In this document: positions 22,560 to 34,097 of the stretch, piece by piece
Position numbering within the stretch: the stretch's first letter is position 1
Layout of the letters: each line of letters starts with the position of its first letter
DNA from: Phytophthora hibernalis
Taxonomy: Eukaryota > Oomycota > Peronosporomycetes > Peronosporales > Peronosporaceae
NCBI GenBank assembly: GCA_012656075.1
Contig: JAAKBF010000001.1
Span: 620,001 to 684,000 of the forward strand
DNA length: 64,000 nucleotides
Direction: 5' to 3'
Notes under the pieces: model-generated
Seen by the model: the letters and a program-made list of their open reading frames with translations, nothing else
Database searches by the model: none
Told to the model about the DNA's origin: nothing
Position numbers and translations under genes: made by a program

Positions 22560-22914
22560 GTGTTTCAACGTGTAGACTCCACGGACAGTCAACGAGTGGC
22601 AAAGCAGGAGATTTTTGCCAGCATGTCTCCGCACCGCGAGCGCCTTACGCGCTTCTACCGCAAGTACAATACCGACAAGTTACACCAGATCGACAGTGTG
22701 CTAGCGCAGCGCTTTACAATACCGACAAGCTGCACCAGTTCGACAGTGTGCTGGAGCGCAGCGCCTCAAAGGGCGCGAGGCGCAGCTCTTCTCGGCACTC
22801 GTGACGAAATACGGCCCCGAACCGGCAGAGAACGAGAAGTACGACAGCGCTGACGATGAACAAGAAGAGGACGAAGAGTCGAACTTCAACCACCAGCGTC
22901 TACTAGCCTTCTAA
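22560..22914 (+). pseudogene. Gene fragment with YNTDKLHQxDSVL ... VTKYGPEP motif
   Basis: A C-terminal piece of a protein with the pattern RERLTRFYRKYNTDKLHQ.DSVL ... LFSALVTKYGPEP ... acidic tail. This is a repeat motif seen in large cytoskeletal or trafficking proteins of protists; I cannot name the protein. A 50-bp tandem duplication (units at 22666 and 22716) shifts the frame, and a second shift is needed near 22770. The stop is TAA 22912-22914. Confidence 0.45.
22666..22766 (+). repeat. 50-bp tandem duplication inside gene fragment
   Basis: ACAATACCGACAAG...GTGTGCT... occurs at 22666 and 22716 with a few differences. Because 50 is not a multiple of 3, it disrupts the frame. Confidence 0.85.
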
Positions 22915-23056
22915 TAATAATGTTGAGGTATATTGCGTTACTGGCGGTGTGCCAAACTGCTAATAACCCTTGCCTTCGTAAAGTATGAAGGTCAGGTAAG
23001 ATACTTAACTAACATGCACGATTCAGTTGTCCCTTGCACTGCCCTGCTGGCGGCAT

Positions 23057-23500
23057 TTATACGCTGGGTGACCAGATAAGTTGTCCTTCAGTGTCTGCCC
23101 ATTGAGTGAAATCGTTGATAAACTGTCTAAGGACTCCAGGGTAGCGGCGCTCGACATCTTCATCGACTGTAGGTTCGTCTTGCTTGATACGTGTGGTGCC
23201 CATTGCTAGGTTCGACATACAGTCTGCCATCCTACTGTGTCGCCGAAAGTGATGTGACCATGAAATTATTCTGGCCCCATCAGCCAGCACGCGCGCTCAG
23301 TAATACCAATGTTGGAGGTGGTTGGCTTTTGGCCTTTTCCATTCTTTCATCATCCGTAAAACAAGTTGACTGTCGCCAACTATATGAACCATCGGAAGCC
23401 TTCGCTGCACAATGAAACGCAGGAGGCTGTGCAGACCTCGGAGTTTTGCTACGTTGTTGGTGCATCCACGACCTTCCAGAGAGAGTCTGGTAACCCACAT
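23057..23500 (-). pseudogene. LINE RNase H domain
   Basis: TNNVAKLRGLHSLL (normally NNVAEYRGL; the catalytic Glu position is shifted or lost), MVHIVGDSQLVLRMM (catalytic Asp) and HFRRHSRMADCMSNLAM (final Asp region). Two frames are needed. RNase H removes RNA from the RNA:DNA hybrid. Confidence 0.8.
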
Positions 23501-23942
23501 AATACGCAGTGTGTTAGAAGCGCCAACTTCAATCAGTACGCTCCCGCATGCTCCAGGGCCCGGATTTCCTCGCGAACCTCCGTCGAAGAACCCTACTAGA
23601 AGTCAGTCGCGCGAAGATTTTATTGTTTTTTTGCCGGTGTGTTCTCAAGTTGTCGTAGAATCTTCTTGGTTCTCATGGCTGCCGCCCATTCTTCATCTTC
23701 TTTTCGGCTAAGAGTAAATAAGACAGCGACCTGATCAAGTCCAGATTGCAACCTTCGCTCGTAGCGAGATACGTTCTCTTAAACTGAGGTCTGAATTCGG
23801 TCTGTACTGTATATTGTGCGTATTCGAGCTTACCATATCGTGCTTACAGTGTGCGCCACTCCATCCCCCAGTACTTGTTCGCCACTTCTGTGATAGCATC
23901 AGTGGAGAGGTCCGCTCTTTTGTTTGGGTTGTCTGCTAACCA

Positions 23943-24191
23943 CTACGACCAAAAAGCAAGGCACTTAGAGGGTGGATAGTTCAATCGCGCGAAGAAAATC
24001 TCATCCACTCCATGATCTAAGTACTCGTGTTGCAGCTGCCTGAACGCCACCATCAATCCGGTCCATATTCGTTGGGCAAAATGGCAGTCCCAGAACACGT
24101 GAGCTAGTGTGATGGAGTGTTGACCGGTGCATTCAACGTGAGGGCACGCTGGTGCTTTTCGTTCTTGGATCCATAATGGTAGAGCGAGCAT
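23943..24191 (-). pseudogene. LINE zf-RVT zinc-binding region
   Basis: CPHVECTGQHSITLAHVFWDC ... RIWTGL fits the CxxC...H...C zf-RVT pattern found C-terminal to the reverse transcriptase in plant and oomycete LINEs. Confidence 0.75.
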
Positions 24192-24194
24192 CTT

Positions 24195-24814
24195 GAGTCA
24201 ATATAACACTACGTGGTTATGCCCGTGATGCAGGATAGTTTATCCAGGATACATTGCTCGACGCCTTGCTGATTTGATCATCATCCATGCGTCACGATGA
24301 TGCTGAGTGATCCACCTTCTTCTTTTCATTGTCTTCGTGTCTGGTTACTACTTCGCGTTTATATTTCGCTCGTGTCTATTTCCACCGTCGGTTCCCCGCC
24401 CAGACTGCAGCTAGTCGGGTAGTCCACACGTGGGGCATTGCCCATAGGGTGGAAACCGGCACCTAAAAACCTCGCTATTTTCTTGTCCAAGAGGGTGGGG
24501 TTGAGTGCTCCAACACGTGAGGGTCACGAGAACCCATTGTGTGTGAAATAACTTTCCCAGGCTTCTGTGATGATGGCATGGATCCATCTTCAGTCAGCTT
24601 ATCCAACTCGCTGTTGACATCGGTGGCGCAAACGCTGCGTAACTATAGTTACGCAGATCTCGACTCATCACGGATTCAGGACTCACCAGGACAAATGTGT
24701 TGAGTCCTGTTTACGGCAAGTGAACGAGCAAGCGGAACGACCCCTGGACTGCCACGATGGCAGGAGGGTGCGCTGCGGACCGGCATCCGCGGACTAGAGT
24801 AGATAGCTCACTTT
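24195..24814 (-). other. LINE internal region without recognisable motif
   Basis: Lies between the thumb-like relic (25087-24815) and zf-RVT. Heavily mutated; no clear frame. Confidence 0.4.
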
Positions 24815-25586
24815 TCAGCTTACCTGATCAACAATACACGTTGAGGAGTTCCAGCTCCTGAATGTGTTTCTAACACGCCACAGCATCGCTAAAATCGTAA
24901 AGTCGTGATGAGGGTCGTCTAGCTTGTGCGAAAAGTAATGTCGGGTGGACCACTGCTTCCTGAGGTGTAGATCGGGAAACGACACTCGGAGTCCTAAAGC
25001 AAAGTCGCGAAATCGATGTACCAGTGCCGGCATCATCGGGGAGCCGTACTTTACGCTTTTAGACCTTACAAACCGTGGCGTACCCACTTCCAGGTTACCA
25101 AGTCTGCAACTGTAGTGGTGCTCCCCGCTAATTTCCCAAAACGCTCTCGTGGCAGGTTGTCTTAATTCTGGTTCCCAACAAGAGGGAGCCCATACACCCG
25201 AAGGTGTTTTACTCCCTCGGCTACAAACTCTCCATTGGCCTCAACTTGAAGCCGATCGATCTGACGTGCCTCTGTTAGGACAGCTCGCGGGTAACACACC
25301 AGAACACCGTTGATCCACCTTGCTGTAACGTCGTTAGCTGCTGTACATTTCGAACGTAGATTGCTTTGACGGTCGAGGGTCCCCTCCGAGGGGGAAGGAG
25401 CTAACGAGCGCGCGACCCATATCGCCCCAGTGTTCCAGATTGTGCTTCTGAGCGCCCGGGGCGCTGAGGCTTTCCAACAAGGGTCAATATGCGTGTGTCT
25501 GTCGCCATCTTTGAGTCGGAGTACGTCTCCGACGATACAAATTATACGTGAACCTGATGTGTCCCATTCCCCTGCAACGTGTACAC

Positions 25587-26985
25587 TCAGTGCATGCTGC
25601 TTTTGGAGTGGTTAGGCATCGCAAGTCCACCCCTCTTTTTCGGTAATTCGAGGTCTTCTACGCTAATCCATCTTTTGATGTTCGTCGTCGGTAAAACGAA
25701 AGAGCTGTTCCAGATGAAGTTCTGAATACGTTTCTCAGCTTCGCGTGCAATGCGAGGTGTTGGCCACGTATGCTGGGCCACGTACAGTAGTTTTGGTTTA
25801 AATAATTGCGTTCGCAATGTCAATTTGTTGTGGGACCGAATTGGTTTTATCCATGGCAAGTGCAAATCGTACAGCCAGGGCTGCAAAAGCCCGTTTCCAG
25901 GCTTCGGAAACAGTTTCTTTCGTCCCCACCCAGTGGCCAAAATATCGGCTCTCGGATTGAGTAGCAATTGGAGAAAATTCATCATCGGGCCCTCTGTGGT
26001 TGCCTAGCGGGATGGCTATAGACTATTCAACATTAACTGGTAAACCGGAGCAATCTGAAAACCGCCTGACTTCTAAAATCACTCGTTGCTGCATTGTCTT
26101 GTTTTTGATCTAGAGTGCTGTGTCATCGGCATATCCGGCTACGTGCTATATGTAGGCCCCATCTTGTCCAACCATATCCACCCCGAATTCCTTCTTCGTG
26201 AGTTCTAATTCGTCATACAGTAAATCCACCGCCAAAATAAAAAACAGCGGTGCAAGTGGGCAACCTTGGCGGATTCCCGTGTAACAGGAATTGGAGACGA
26301 GGGGAAACCATTTGCCAGGAAAGTCGCAGATGTGTTAGAATGTGTCACTTCGACAAGTTGGATGAATTTGGGTGGGAACCACTTTGCCTTCAGTACTGCA
26401 ATTAGGAAATGCCGGTCCAAAGTGTCGTAGGCTTTTGCGAAGTCGAGTAAAAGTGCTTGTGCTTGTGCTAGGTGATCGCTGGATTTACAGACGATCTTCA
26501 CTGCCTCGAAAAGGTCGATTGCTGTGTGAATTCTGCGACCTGGTACAAATCGAAATTGCGTGTCATGTACTAGGCTCGTGGTGTGAGTCCTCAGTCGCTT
26601 TGTGAAAATTCTCGTGAGTAATTCGTAGTCAGAGTTCAGAAGTACAATTGGTCGGTAGTTGAGAGTATCAGCCGGGTCTACTTATTTATGCTGAAGATGT
26701 GTCCTTGTTGAAAACTCTTGGGAAATGCATCTCGCCATTTGTTGTACAGAATCGTCAGGATGGTGTGAGTTCACTAATGTGGTCTTTGTACCAGTCATTT
26801 CCATATCTGTCTGTTCCAGCATTATTTTCTATCTTGCATTTCTGAATTGCCGCCGCTACATCCGGTTCTGTGATTGTGTTATCCATATCCTCCAAGTCCG
26901 TGTTGTTCCACCTTTGTTTTAGTCGTGCGACGTAGTTATGAATCTCCGCCTGATTCTTTTTTGCTATTCCTTTTCCGGAAACCAC
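25587..26985 (-). pseudogene. LINE reverse transcriptase
   Basis: From the minus strand: NNAGTDRYGNDWYKDH (palm entry), LLLDFAKAYDTLDRHFL (motif A; catalytic Asp), then a broken RQGCPLAPLFF motif B region at about 26270. GYADDTAL (motif C, YADD, codons at about 26122-26133) is followed immediately by a TAG. The PKLLYVAQHTWPTP ... EKRIQNFIW segment is the C-terminal connection. Synthesises cDNA from element RNA in intact relatives; dead here. Confidence 0.85.
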
Positions 26986-27459
26986 GCGTCGGCTAAAATG
27001 TTGGCTTTATCGGTGATCGCTCTTGTTGGCGCGTCTGTTGTGCATGGATGATATTATCTCCAAATTTGGTACATATTCTACGATAGAAGAACTTTGAACT
27101 TGAATTTTCCCTCCATGTGTGTTCTCTTGTGAGTCTCTTCCGTCGAAGACTCCTGCATTTACGTTGTACTTCACTCAGTTGGCGAAGTAGTTCTTTGAGT
27201 TTCTCGAAAAGCTTCGCATATTGACTACCCTCGCACGATTGTAGCCGTTTCAGTAGTCGCCTAATCCGTTGGCGGAGCCCCCTTGCTATTTTTGGCAACA
27301 GTCACGTTGAAGCCCTCTCCGTGGCCAACTGTTCTGCAGTTTCCTCCACGTTGTCGTATAATTATGTGCGAAAACCGGCAAGTTTAGTGGAGACGAGATT
27401 CTCCGCGGCTGTTGTCATGAACTGTGGCATGGGGTAAATTGCTGATTGTCTCTTAATTC

Positions 27460-27680
27460 TCAGCAGTTATTTCGGGGTTGTAGCTGTACTGTCACTCCGT
27501 AGGGATCTGATTCGAGTGGGCATGTGTACTTCTCCACGCTTCTGATCCCTTGCTGTAGACCCCTTGAGAGGTACCAACGATCGATCCTACTAGACCCACA
27601 TTGTTTATGAGCCAGGTTGCAGAAATATGTGTAGTATTTACTTGCAAAATCGTGAACAGAGGTCGCATATGTACAGAATG
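27460..27680 (-). pseudogene. LINE endonuclease, C-terminal part
   Basis: YYTYFCNLAHKQCGSSRIDRW is the end of an exonuclease/endonuclease/phosphatase fold; Ser-Arg-Ile-Asp-Arg is the usual SRIDR signature before the catalytic His region. It joins, in frame, to the plus-strand piece ending at 35375 if the 27681-35375 segment is turned around. Confidence 0.8.
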
Positions 27681-29922
27681 CGTGAGTCCTCCACAGACAG
27701 CACACGGGCCATATTGTCGGCGACCATCACTTCCACCTGGGCCTTGGTTGTCTCGATCGTGCGGGTATTGGTTATCCCGACCCTCGGTCGGCGATTCTCA
27801 GCCCAAGCGAACGTTCCCTCGGCGACGTGACGACGCTCTGAATCGTTCGCAGCAGCCACATGACCGTGGTCTTCATCCGGCGCATATTCGTCGTCCGAGT
27901 ACCTGTCCGAGCCTCGGTCACCCCTGCTAGGGTAGTACTCCGGATTATAACCCTCTGTATCATCATAATCCCCGCTCGATGCCTCCGCCGGTTCTCCTCG
28001 CGGGTCGACCGAGCCGTCCACCTTCAACGCAGCAAACATGTCTATCAGTGCTTCAGTTAGAGTAAGCCTCGGTCGGTATTGGCGATCGTCTCGACATTGG
28101 CTGTCATCACGATACCGATCTTCTCGACGACGGCCATCATCTCGGTCACGCTGGTAAGGGTTCCGCGAATCTTGGGAGCGTCCATCGTCACGACGACGAC
28201 TATCATCCTGGCCCTTGGGACGTCGCACCGAGGGCTCGCGTCCCTTTCCCTCTCGTGACGTCGGAGGATGTCATTTATCATATCTTCCAGGTCGTGAATA
28301 TTCTTGACCCGCATGTGGCACAGACGTTCTTCCAAGGCTCGGTCTTCGCACGTCTCAAGAAAGTGGTCAACATGATCCTTGGCCTCACGACCTCCGTGCT
28401 CAAATTGTACCCCGGCATTCCTGGCGTAGCCATTTAGCCGGTTCAGATAGTCGCAAACATGATCCTTCTCTTCCCGCCTCGCCGAGTAGTACCGTGCTTT
28501 CGCCGATTGATTAAATCGGGAACAGTAGTACTTGATGAACGCATCGCTCAACAATTTCCACGTTCGTCTCGTCTTCCGTGGGAGTTGACGGTACCAATGC
28601 AGGGCACCATCTTGGAGGCTCAGCTCGAATGCCATGCACCATTCATTTGGCGGCGTATGCGTTCCCTTCATCTCATAGATGAAGGCTCGGAGCCATTGCA
28701 TCGACTTCTCAATCTTGTCTCGGAGGCCGAGATAGGGCTTGATGTTACCCAACGGTAAGTGCGTGGCGATTTCAAGCCTCGGTTTGGAACTCTCGTTTTC
28801 CATCGAGCTGAGTTCACGGATTTGGCGTGCCCATTCTCCAGTCACACCACCCCCTTGGTCTTCTCCGTCGTCCGAGTCATCGTCAGAAGAGTCGTCGTTC
28901 GTATCAAAGCGTCGGTCCATCATCCGACCTACACTCCGGCCCGCCGTCTGAGTGTGCCGCGTACCTTCGGAGCCCTTTGCCAATCGCTCGATACGGTCCG
29001 CTGACCGGGGCGTTACCATGTGTGAATCTTGAAAGTACGCCAAAGCGGTCCTTCTCGTTGAGAACACACCCGTCCCGACCGACTTCTCTGGCTGTCCCCC
29101 AGGAGTTGTCGGTAGCGGGACTCTCGATGAATCCAACCCCTCGGTCGCGCGTGGGAGGCTCGACCGACGGTTGGAGCCCGGCTCAGGCACACCGAAAACC
29201 GTCCGAAGCTTCTGTTTCCACTTGCGCAGCGAGAGCGCGGCATCTTCGATCGACCAACCTTGAAGATCGGCCTCGGTGGGGAGTGCTTGATGTTCACAGC
29301 CCATAGCGCGGAACAGTTGTACCGTGTCATCGGCCACCTGTTGGATGCTCCACGATTCCACTGGGACAGCTAATTGTGCCCTGAGTTCCATCCACACGGC
29401 TTGTCGAATTGACTTTGGCGCAAAGGCCCGCATCCACTTGCTCTTCGTCATCATCACCTGCATGCATCTTTCCAGAACCTTGTTGGCAGTCGGAGTGTCT
29501 CCATTAACTGGAGGCCGACTACCGGTCGACCGAGAACTCGCGTCCACGGTCATCGTCAGCAATCGGAGATCGCCGAGTCCATCTTCGTTGTCCTCATGAG
29601 CTGGATCAGGACCAGCCACTTCGTCAAACTCCTCGGTGAGGTTTCGGGCGAGCGACCTCACCCCTCCGCTACGTTCTGCCGAGACGGTAGCGGCTTCCGA
29701 AACCTCGGACATCGCTGTTGCTTCTTCCAGGTATTCGTCATCATCATCTTCTTTGGCTTCAGAGTAGTCCATCCACACGTCGACGCTGTCCGAACGCTCG
29801 TTGATCGACTCCAAGGTACTTGGGGTCGCGAGCGTTGGACCGGACCTCACCGGACCTTCGGTGCGCTCTCCGCTCGACTTCATCGGCGTTTCTGGTACCG
29901 CTGTCTTCGCTCCTCTCGGCAT
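27681..29922 (-). pseudogene. Ty3/Gypsy gag, cut by inversion
   Basis: Structural (capsid-like) protein of the Gypsy element. The ATG at 29922 begins MPRGAKTAVPETPMKS; the N-terminal third is acidic and Ser-rich. The retrotransposon gag domain (PF03732 type) is clear: SMQWLRAFIYEMKGTH ... WCMAFELSLQDGALHWYRQL ... RTWKLLSDAFIKYYC ... YLNRLNGYARNAG. After RRHERERD a frameshift near 28225 moves into an Arg/Asp-rich tail (QDDSRRRDDGRSQDSRN). The frame ends at the inversion point after SVEDSR; its last 33 codons and stop are at 35376-35478 on the plus strand. No CCHC knuckle seen. A near-identical partial copy is at 46457-47341. Confidence 0.9.
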
Positions 29923-29990
29923 CTTCTCTCGAATGCTCGTTAGGGTAAGAACCTATATACAACAAAGACACACGGAAAGTCACTCCCAAT

Positions 29991-30007
29991 CCCGGGTCGC
30001 GGCACCA
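29991..30007 (-). promoter_or_regulatory. Gypsy primer binding site (5' copy)
   Basis: On the minus strand TGGTGCCGCGACCCGGG begins 2 bases inside the LTR end. TGG start and position fit a tRNA primer binding site; the priming tRNA was not identified. Confidence 0.75.
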
Positions 30008-30009
30008 GT

Positions 30010-30896
30010 TGTCGTGTAGGAACACGCAGAAATTCTCACTACCAAATGGTATGAGTCCCACCAACAACACTCGCTTCCCTTGTCAGGTCAACGAGCGTTG
30101 GATCAAACCTGAAGACCAGGAACGATCCCTTACGCCGGGTTGGATATGAACCCTCTGTACACCTAGGTTGTATTAGGCCAACCTAATAACCTGCACCACT
30201 AGTCACGAGCGAGGGCTAGCATGCAATATTGCGCTTTCGCGCGAACCCCGCAGTCCCTCAAAGGAAGGGTACCGGCTGTCAAGCCTAATACGGGTTTGCC
30301 GAGGTAAAACCTCGGCGGGTAGTAAAATATGTATGGAACACTCGGTCCCACTACAATATATGGTAAACGACGCTTCTCGTCGCTCCCAACACTCGGCCAC
30401 TCTAACCTCTTGGACTGACCAGCAACAAACCATCGGTTCAATATACCTTAGGCTCGCTGACCAGCATCCCACAAGCCGAGCGTATCCAGACCCTAAGATA
30501 AGCTAGCTAGACTTACCGAAGACGGAATTGACCCTTGGTGACTTGGGGGAAGACTGCTGATTTATTTCTGTTGATCTATGGCTCTGAGAGCCTCAGTAGT
30601 CAATCCTATAGCTAGTCTTATATCTAAATACAAATATCCAGTGTGAACCGATCCCAGTATGTGATCCTGTACCCGGCTCTATAATATCGAGGGTACGAAA
30701 CTGAAATGGGTACAAACGAGGGTTCCTACCCTCGGCCGGGAATTTATTATACCCGACCGAGGCCTCGGTCACTAAACTATCGTGGTCACTGTGGCGCGGG
30801 AAATGTAATCTGCCAATCAGGGCACGCCGATCACTTTCCTTCAGCAAGGGCAACCTTGCCGACTGGCGACCGAGCGCCCCAAAACCCAACACCACA
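30010..30896 (-). repeat. Gypsy LTR 1 (5' LTR of the first element)
   Basis: 887 bp, TGTGGTGTTGGG ... CTACACGACA. Compared by eye with LTR 2 (45483-46370) it differs by two substitutions and one single-base indel. It contains a 12-bp palindrome CCGAGGCCTCGG and, about 5 bases on, a TATAATAAA box. The outer flank in element orientation is GTTA (30897-30900 on the minus strand), matching the GTTA after LTR 3. Confidence 0.92.
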
Positions 30897-30900
30897 TAAC
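30897..30900 (-). repeat. Target-site duplication, 5' copy (GTTA)
   Basis: GTTA on the minus strand directly before LTR 1; the other copy is at 47368-47371. Removing the Gypsy array and one GTTA restores an open MULE frame. Confidence 0.75.
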
Positions 30901-31085
30901 CTTTCAACCATGAAGCGGGACAGAGTAGGCAGGTCTTCGTTTTCACAATTCTCCTCGACGTCTTGATCGTCCTCATCGTCCAAGTCAGAGGACGTGGAAT
31001 GATCAGCCTCGTGTGGTGAGTATAATCGAGGCCTTTTAACCTTCGGCCTGGTGCGACACACTTCTTGCGGTGCCTTTCTTTTCAA
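30897..31085 (-). pseudogene. MULE-Ulp1 gene, 5' exon fragment
   Basis: An acidic N-terminus with a basic start: KRKAPQEVCRTRPKVKRPRL (likely nuclear localisation signal), then SSDLDDEDDQDVEENCENED ... RFMVERL. It stops at the Gypsy 5' LTR. Its continuation PRDRDSKTKPERD starts at 47372 on the plus strand, in frame once the Gypsy array and the inversion are undone. The true start is uncertain: the frame opens with TTG at 31085 and a nearby ATG at about 31101 is in another frame. Confidence 0.75.
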
Positions 31086-31168
31086 TTACATGTTCCATTT
31101 GTATTTGTCTGTAGAATCTATAATCTATCAGCAACTGCAATGTTAATTCAACGTCGCGCGACAGTACA

Positions 31169-32850
31169 ATGACATTAACATATAAGCACATTCACGATGG
31201 CCTTGATCACCAACAGCAACAGCGGCAGCCCCTTCAACAGCAGCTGCAGCCGCAGCAGCAGCGTCCGTGCTGGCGCCTCTCCCAGCGCGTTCGGTTGTGC
31301 CGTCTGGTTCCAGCTCCTTGGACGGCTCTGCACCTATCACAAGCAACAACGTTAAGTTAACGTCGAGCAACATTAGCGTAGTTAACGTGGACGTGCACGC
31401 ACCGCTTTCTCTTGTGCCTGCGTCTATCGGTGCAGAGGTAGCACCACACGCGCCACCGCATTCGTTGCCCCCAGCCTTCACGCACCGATCTTCTTCGTCG
31501 CTGACGTCCATGCAGCCGCCGTCGTCAGGGCAACACCACGCTGTATTTTTTCCCGACGTTCGAGAACATCGAAATGAGGGCTCTTAAGAAAGCGTACTTA
31601 ACGAACAAATACGGAATCAATACCGGTAGCCAGATTCAACCAGAAAAATCACGCTGGCTTCTGTTGTAAAGTTCATCAATTACTGGACGACGTTAAAGAG
31701 GCTGTTGCAACGTTATCGACATAAAAGCTGCGACCATAAACGTTGCAGGACCCACTTCGGCATGACCCTTTTGATGATAAATACGACCATTCTAAATCTA
31801 TCGTCACGAGAACCTGATGTAAGTACTGTGGCCAGATTATGTTTCGGTCGTGGCACAGATCACAATATTTGACCACACACAAAAACAGTACTGGTCGGAC
31901 TTGCCATTCGAAAGTGACTTTGAGTTTTCCCTTGGTGACCACGGGCTCGGGTTATTCTTGATTTAACTGTAAGGTCGGATACAAATCAAGACACAACGCA
32001 GCCTTGAAACTTGTGCGAAATCCGCCTGATTATGGCGAAGTATATTATGACGTGCCGTCTCATGATTTATTGAATTCTGTGGAAATGTGGTTTGGAGGCT
32101 GGTAGATAGATTTACAATATTCATTTTTGGCTCCTTTTGACTCTCTGTAGAAACAGGAAGAGTGGGACCTAGCAAATCCCTGCGAGGAAAACGGGACGTA
32201 AGGTGAACTACACAGACAAAAGAGCGAAATTCACAGATCGAACAAGGTGAAATCCACAGAGGATAGGGAAGCACCGTATCTACTGCATTACATCATTCGA
32301 ATAGGGCAAATGACGCGGCACTCGCCCGCCTCGCGTTTGCCCTCATACTTGCCTCAGTTACACTTCATTCCTAAACAAGCAGCAGCCACGGCATGAACTC
32401 GGTCAACCGCTCTCCGTGGAGCACCAAAGCGCCTTCAACAACGACACCGGAACCAAGAGCCGGCCCACAAGGACCTGCCCGCATCAGATCGACACGTTTC
32501 TTGCCACCGGAGGTGGCAAGAAACCCTCAGCCAGCAGGAATCCCCGGAGGCGGCGGAGCTGCTCCACCAAGACGAGGAAGGACTGGTGGCTCGCCAAGAG
32601 CTTCTGCGAGATCCACCCCGGCGCCGCAGACCCCCCATTCTTCCCACTCCACACAATCTGCAGCTGCCCGACCCAGAAGCTCGACGCCGGACGAAGAGGC
32701 GTCGCTTTGATACAGCTGTATGGGCGGCCTAAATTGATGATTAGCGCATTCTTTTGGTATTTGGAGGATATTCTCGGCCTCAAATTGCCATGTTCTGGTA
32801 AACTGGCTACGTCATCGGAAAGAGTTTTTGATGCGGAATGGTGATAAGCA
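31169..32850 (+). pseudogene. Decayed transposon protein with zinc-finger-like motif
   Basis: Plus-strand coding-like pieces: a Ser/Pro-rich leader (ARSVVPSGSSSLDGS ... SMQPPSSGQ), then FENIEMRALKKAYLTNKYG (about 31557-31613). About 31818-31910 reads CKYCGQIMFRSWHRSQYLTTH, a CxxC ... H pattern like a BED finger. A glutamine/alanine microsatellite (CAG/CAA, 31213-31262) sits at the start. Frames at 32393-32844 are Arg/Pro/Ser-rich and unassigned. No catalytic domain seen. Confidence 0.3.
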
Positions 32851-33085
32851 AGATGTGAAGGAAATGAACCCCCTCGAATTCAAACCTATATTGAAGAAAG
32901 TGTACTCGCGAACGATGGATCCGTATCGCTTGCAGTTAGACTGGGAACTGCTCTGCAGTGGATCGATGACACCATTAAATTGAACGTTGATGTAACAAAC
33001 TTGGATTGGGAAGTGCGGTAGAATGGCAGGCACGCTCTACAGCCACTGCCTGGCGGGGGTGACCAAGAACCTCCCGCCTTCACTG

Positions 33086-33690
33086 CTACGTATGCATTAA
33101 AGGGCTAGCGCAGACGCCTAACGCGACTGTAGCTGTAGTCTTCAAGACCTTTAGATGCCTCAAGTGCTTGGAAACCGTGGAATCACGTACAGCATTTGCC
33201 GAACACAAGCGTTGGTGTAAAGAAGGAGTTACGTATGCAGGGACTGTGGCCGCGTTTTCGACTTTCAAATGGTCTCACGAAGCACAGTAGTCGGCACCAT
33301 AACCAGCAAACAGAACACGAAGACGGTGCGCACGAATACGAACAAGGGGGATTCAAGAGGACACGCACGAAGTAGCCCAGGACGAGAGCGAAGAGGGAGA
33401 GCTAGAACGACGATGGCGAGAGCGAAGAGGGGAACGAGAACGACAGTGACGAAAGTAACGTAAACACGGATCCAGTGAGGAACTCGTAAAAAGTAGACAT
33501 CAAGTATAAACACATAGACGAGTCGCATTGGTAAAAAGTCGTTGGCATACTTTTCGCTAATGATTCGTTGTTTATTGGTACCGAATGTTGCACTGGATAC
33601 GTGTGTAGTACTGGATCCGTGTTTTACGGTTAGTCAGCTAGAGAGTGACTATGAAGAGAGTGAGGAGATGGATGTCGATTCTGACATTTA
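33086..33690 (+). pseudogene. Relic with C2HC zinc-finger-like segment
   Basis: FKTFRCLKCLETVESRTAF and AEHKRWC (about 33149-33225) have the CxxC...HxxxC spacing of a zinc finger. They are followed in shifting frames by acidic SEEG/DESEE stretches ending in EEMDVDSDI at 33690. It may be the end of the same decayed protein as 31169-32850. Function unknown. Confidence 0.3.
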
Positions 33691-33779
33691 AGTCAACGGA
33701 GTGGTGTATTCTGTTGACCAAGAATATGCATGCCAGTTTAGAGCGGTGTGATTGAGAAAGTTAAGTGGCAATTTCAAAG

Positions 33780-34097
33780 TTGGTGACATTGACAATTTCA
33801 AAGTTGGTGATAGTGACAATTTCACAGGTGGACTTAGTCAAACACGACGGGACCGTGGGTGTTAGTATAAATAGTGATTTACGTATCAGGACGCATGATG
33901 TACTGTATTTCTAGTGCTCGTGGGACCAGCAGCGGCCTCCTAAGCAGTGGATCTGTCAGCGGTAGGTTTATCGTCCTGTGACTTTCTGGTGGGCGTTTTT
34001 GCTTGTTTTGCTGCTTCCGCGCAGCGCCTTTGACAGTGTTGACGTCTTGTCAGTTTCTGTGACCTGCACAGGTGCTGTTAAAGTCTGACTTTTTCGT
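33780..34097. other. Spacer with short GACAATTTCA repeats
   Basis: GTTGGTGA(C/T)A(T/G)TGACAATTTCA occurs twice at about 33780-33830. No gene. Confidence 0.5.

Larger units (their letters stand above)
23057..27680 (-). mobile_element. LINE (non-LTR retrotransposon), C-terminal endonuclease part to RNase H
   Basis: Minus-strand order: end of the apurinic-type endonuclease (27680-27460), linker, reverse transcriptase (26985 to about 25587), thumb and linker, zinc-binding zf-RVT motif (24191-23943), RNase H (23500-23057). Many frameshifts and stops. The missing part of the endonuclease lies on the other strand at 35205-35375 because of the inversion; the element is 5'-truncated there, as expected for target-primed insertion. 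Confidence 0.85.

Noticed and set aside
31195..31265. Poly-Gln or poly-Ala tract as a disease-like repeat gene
   Set aside because: Short CAG/CAA microsatellite within a decayed relic; no supported gene around it.
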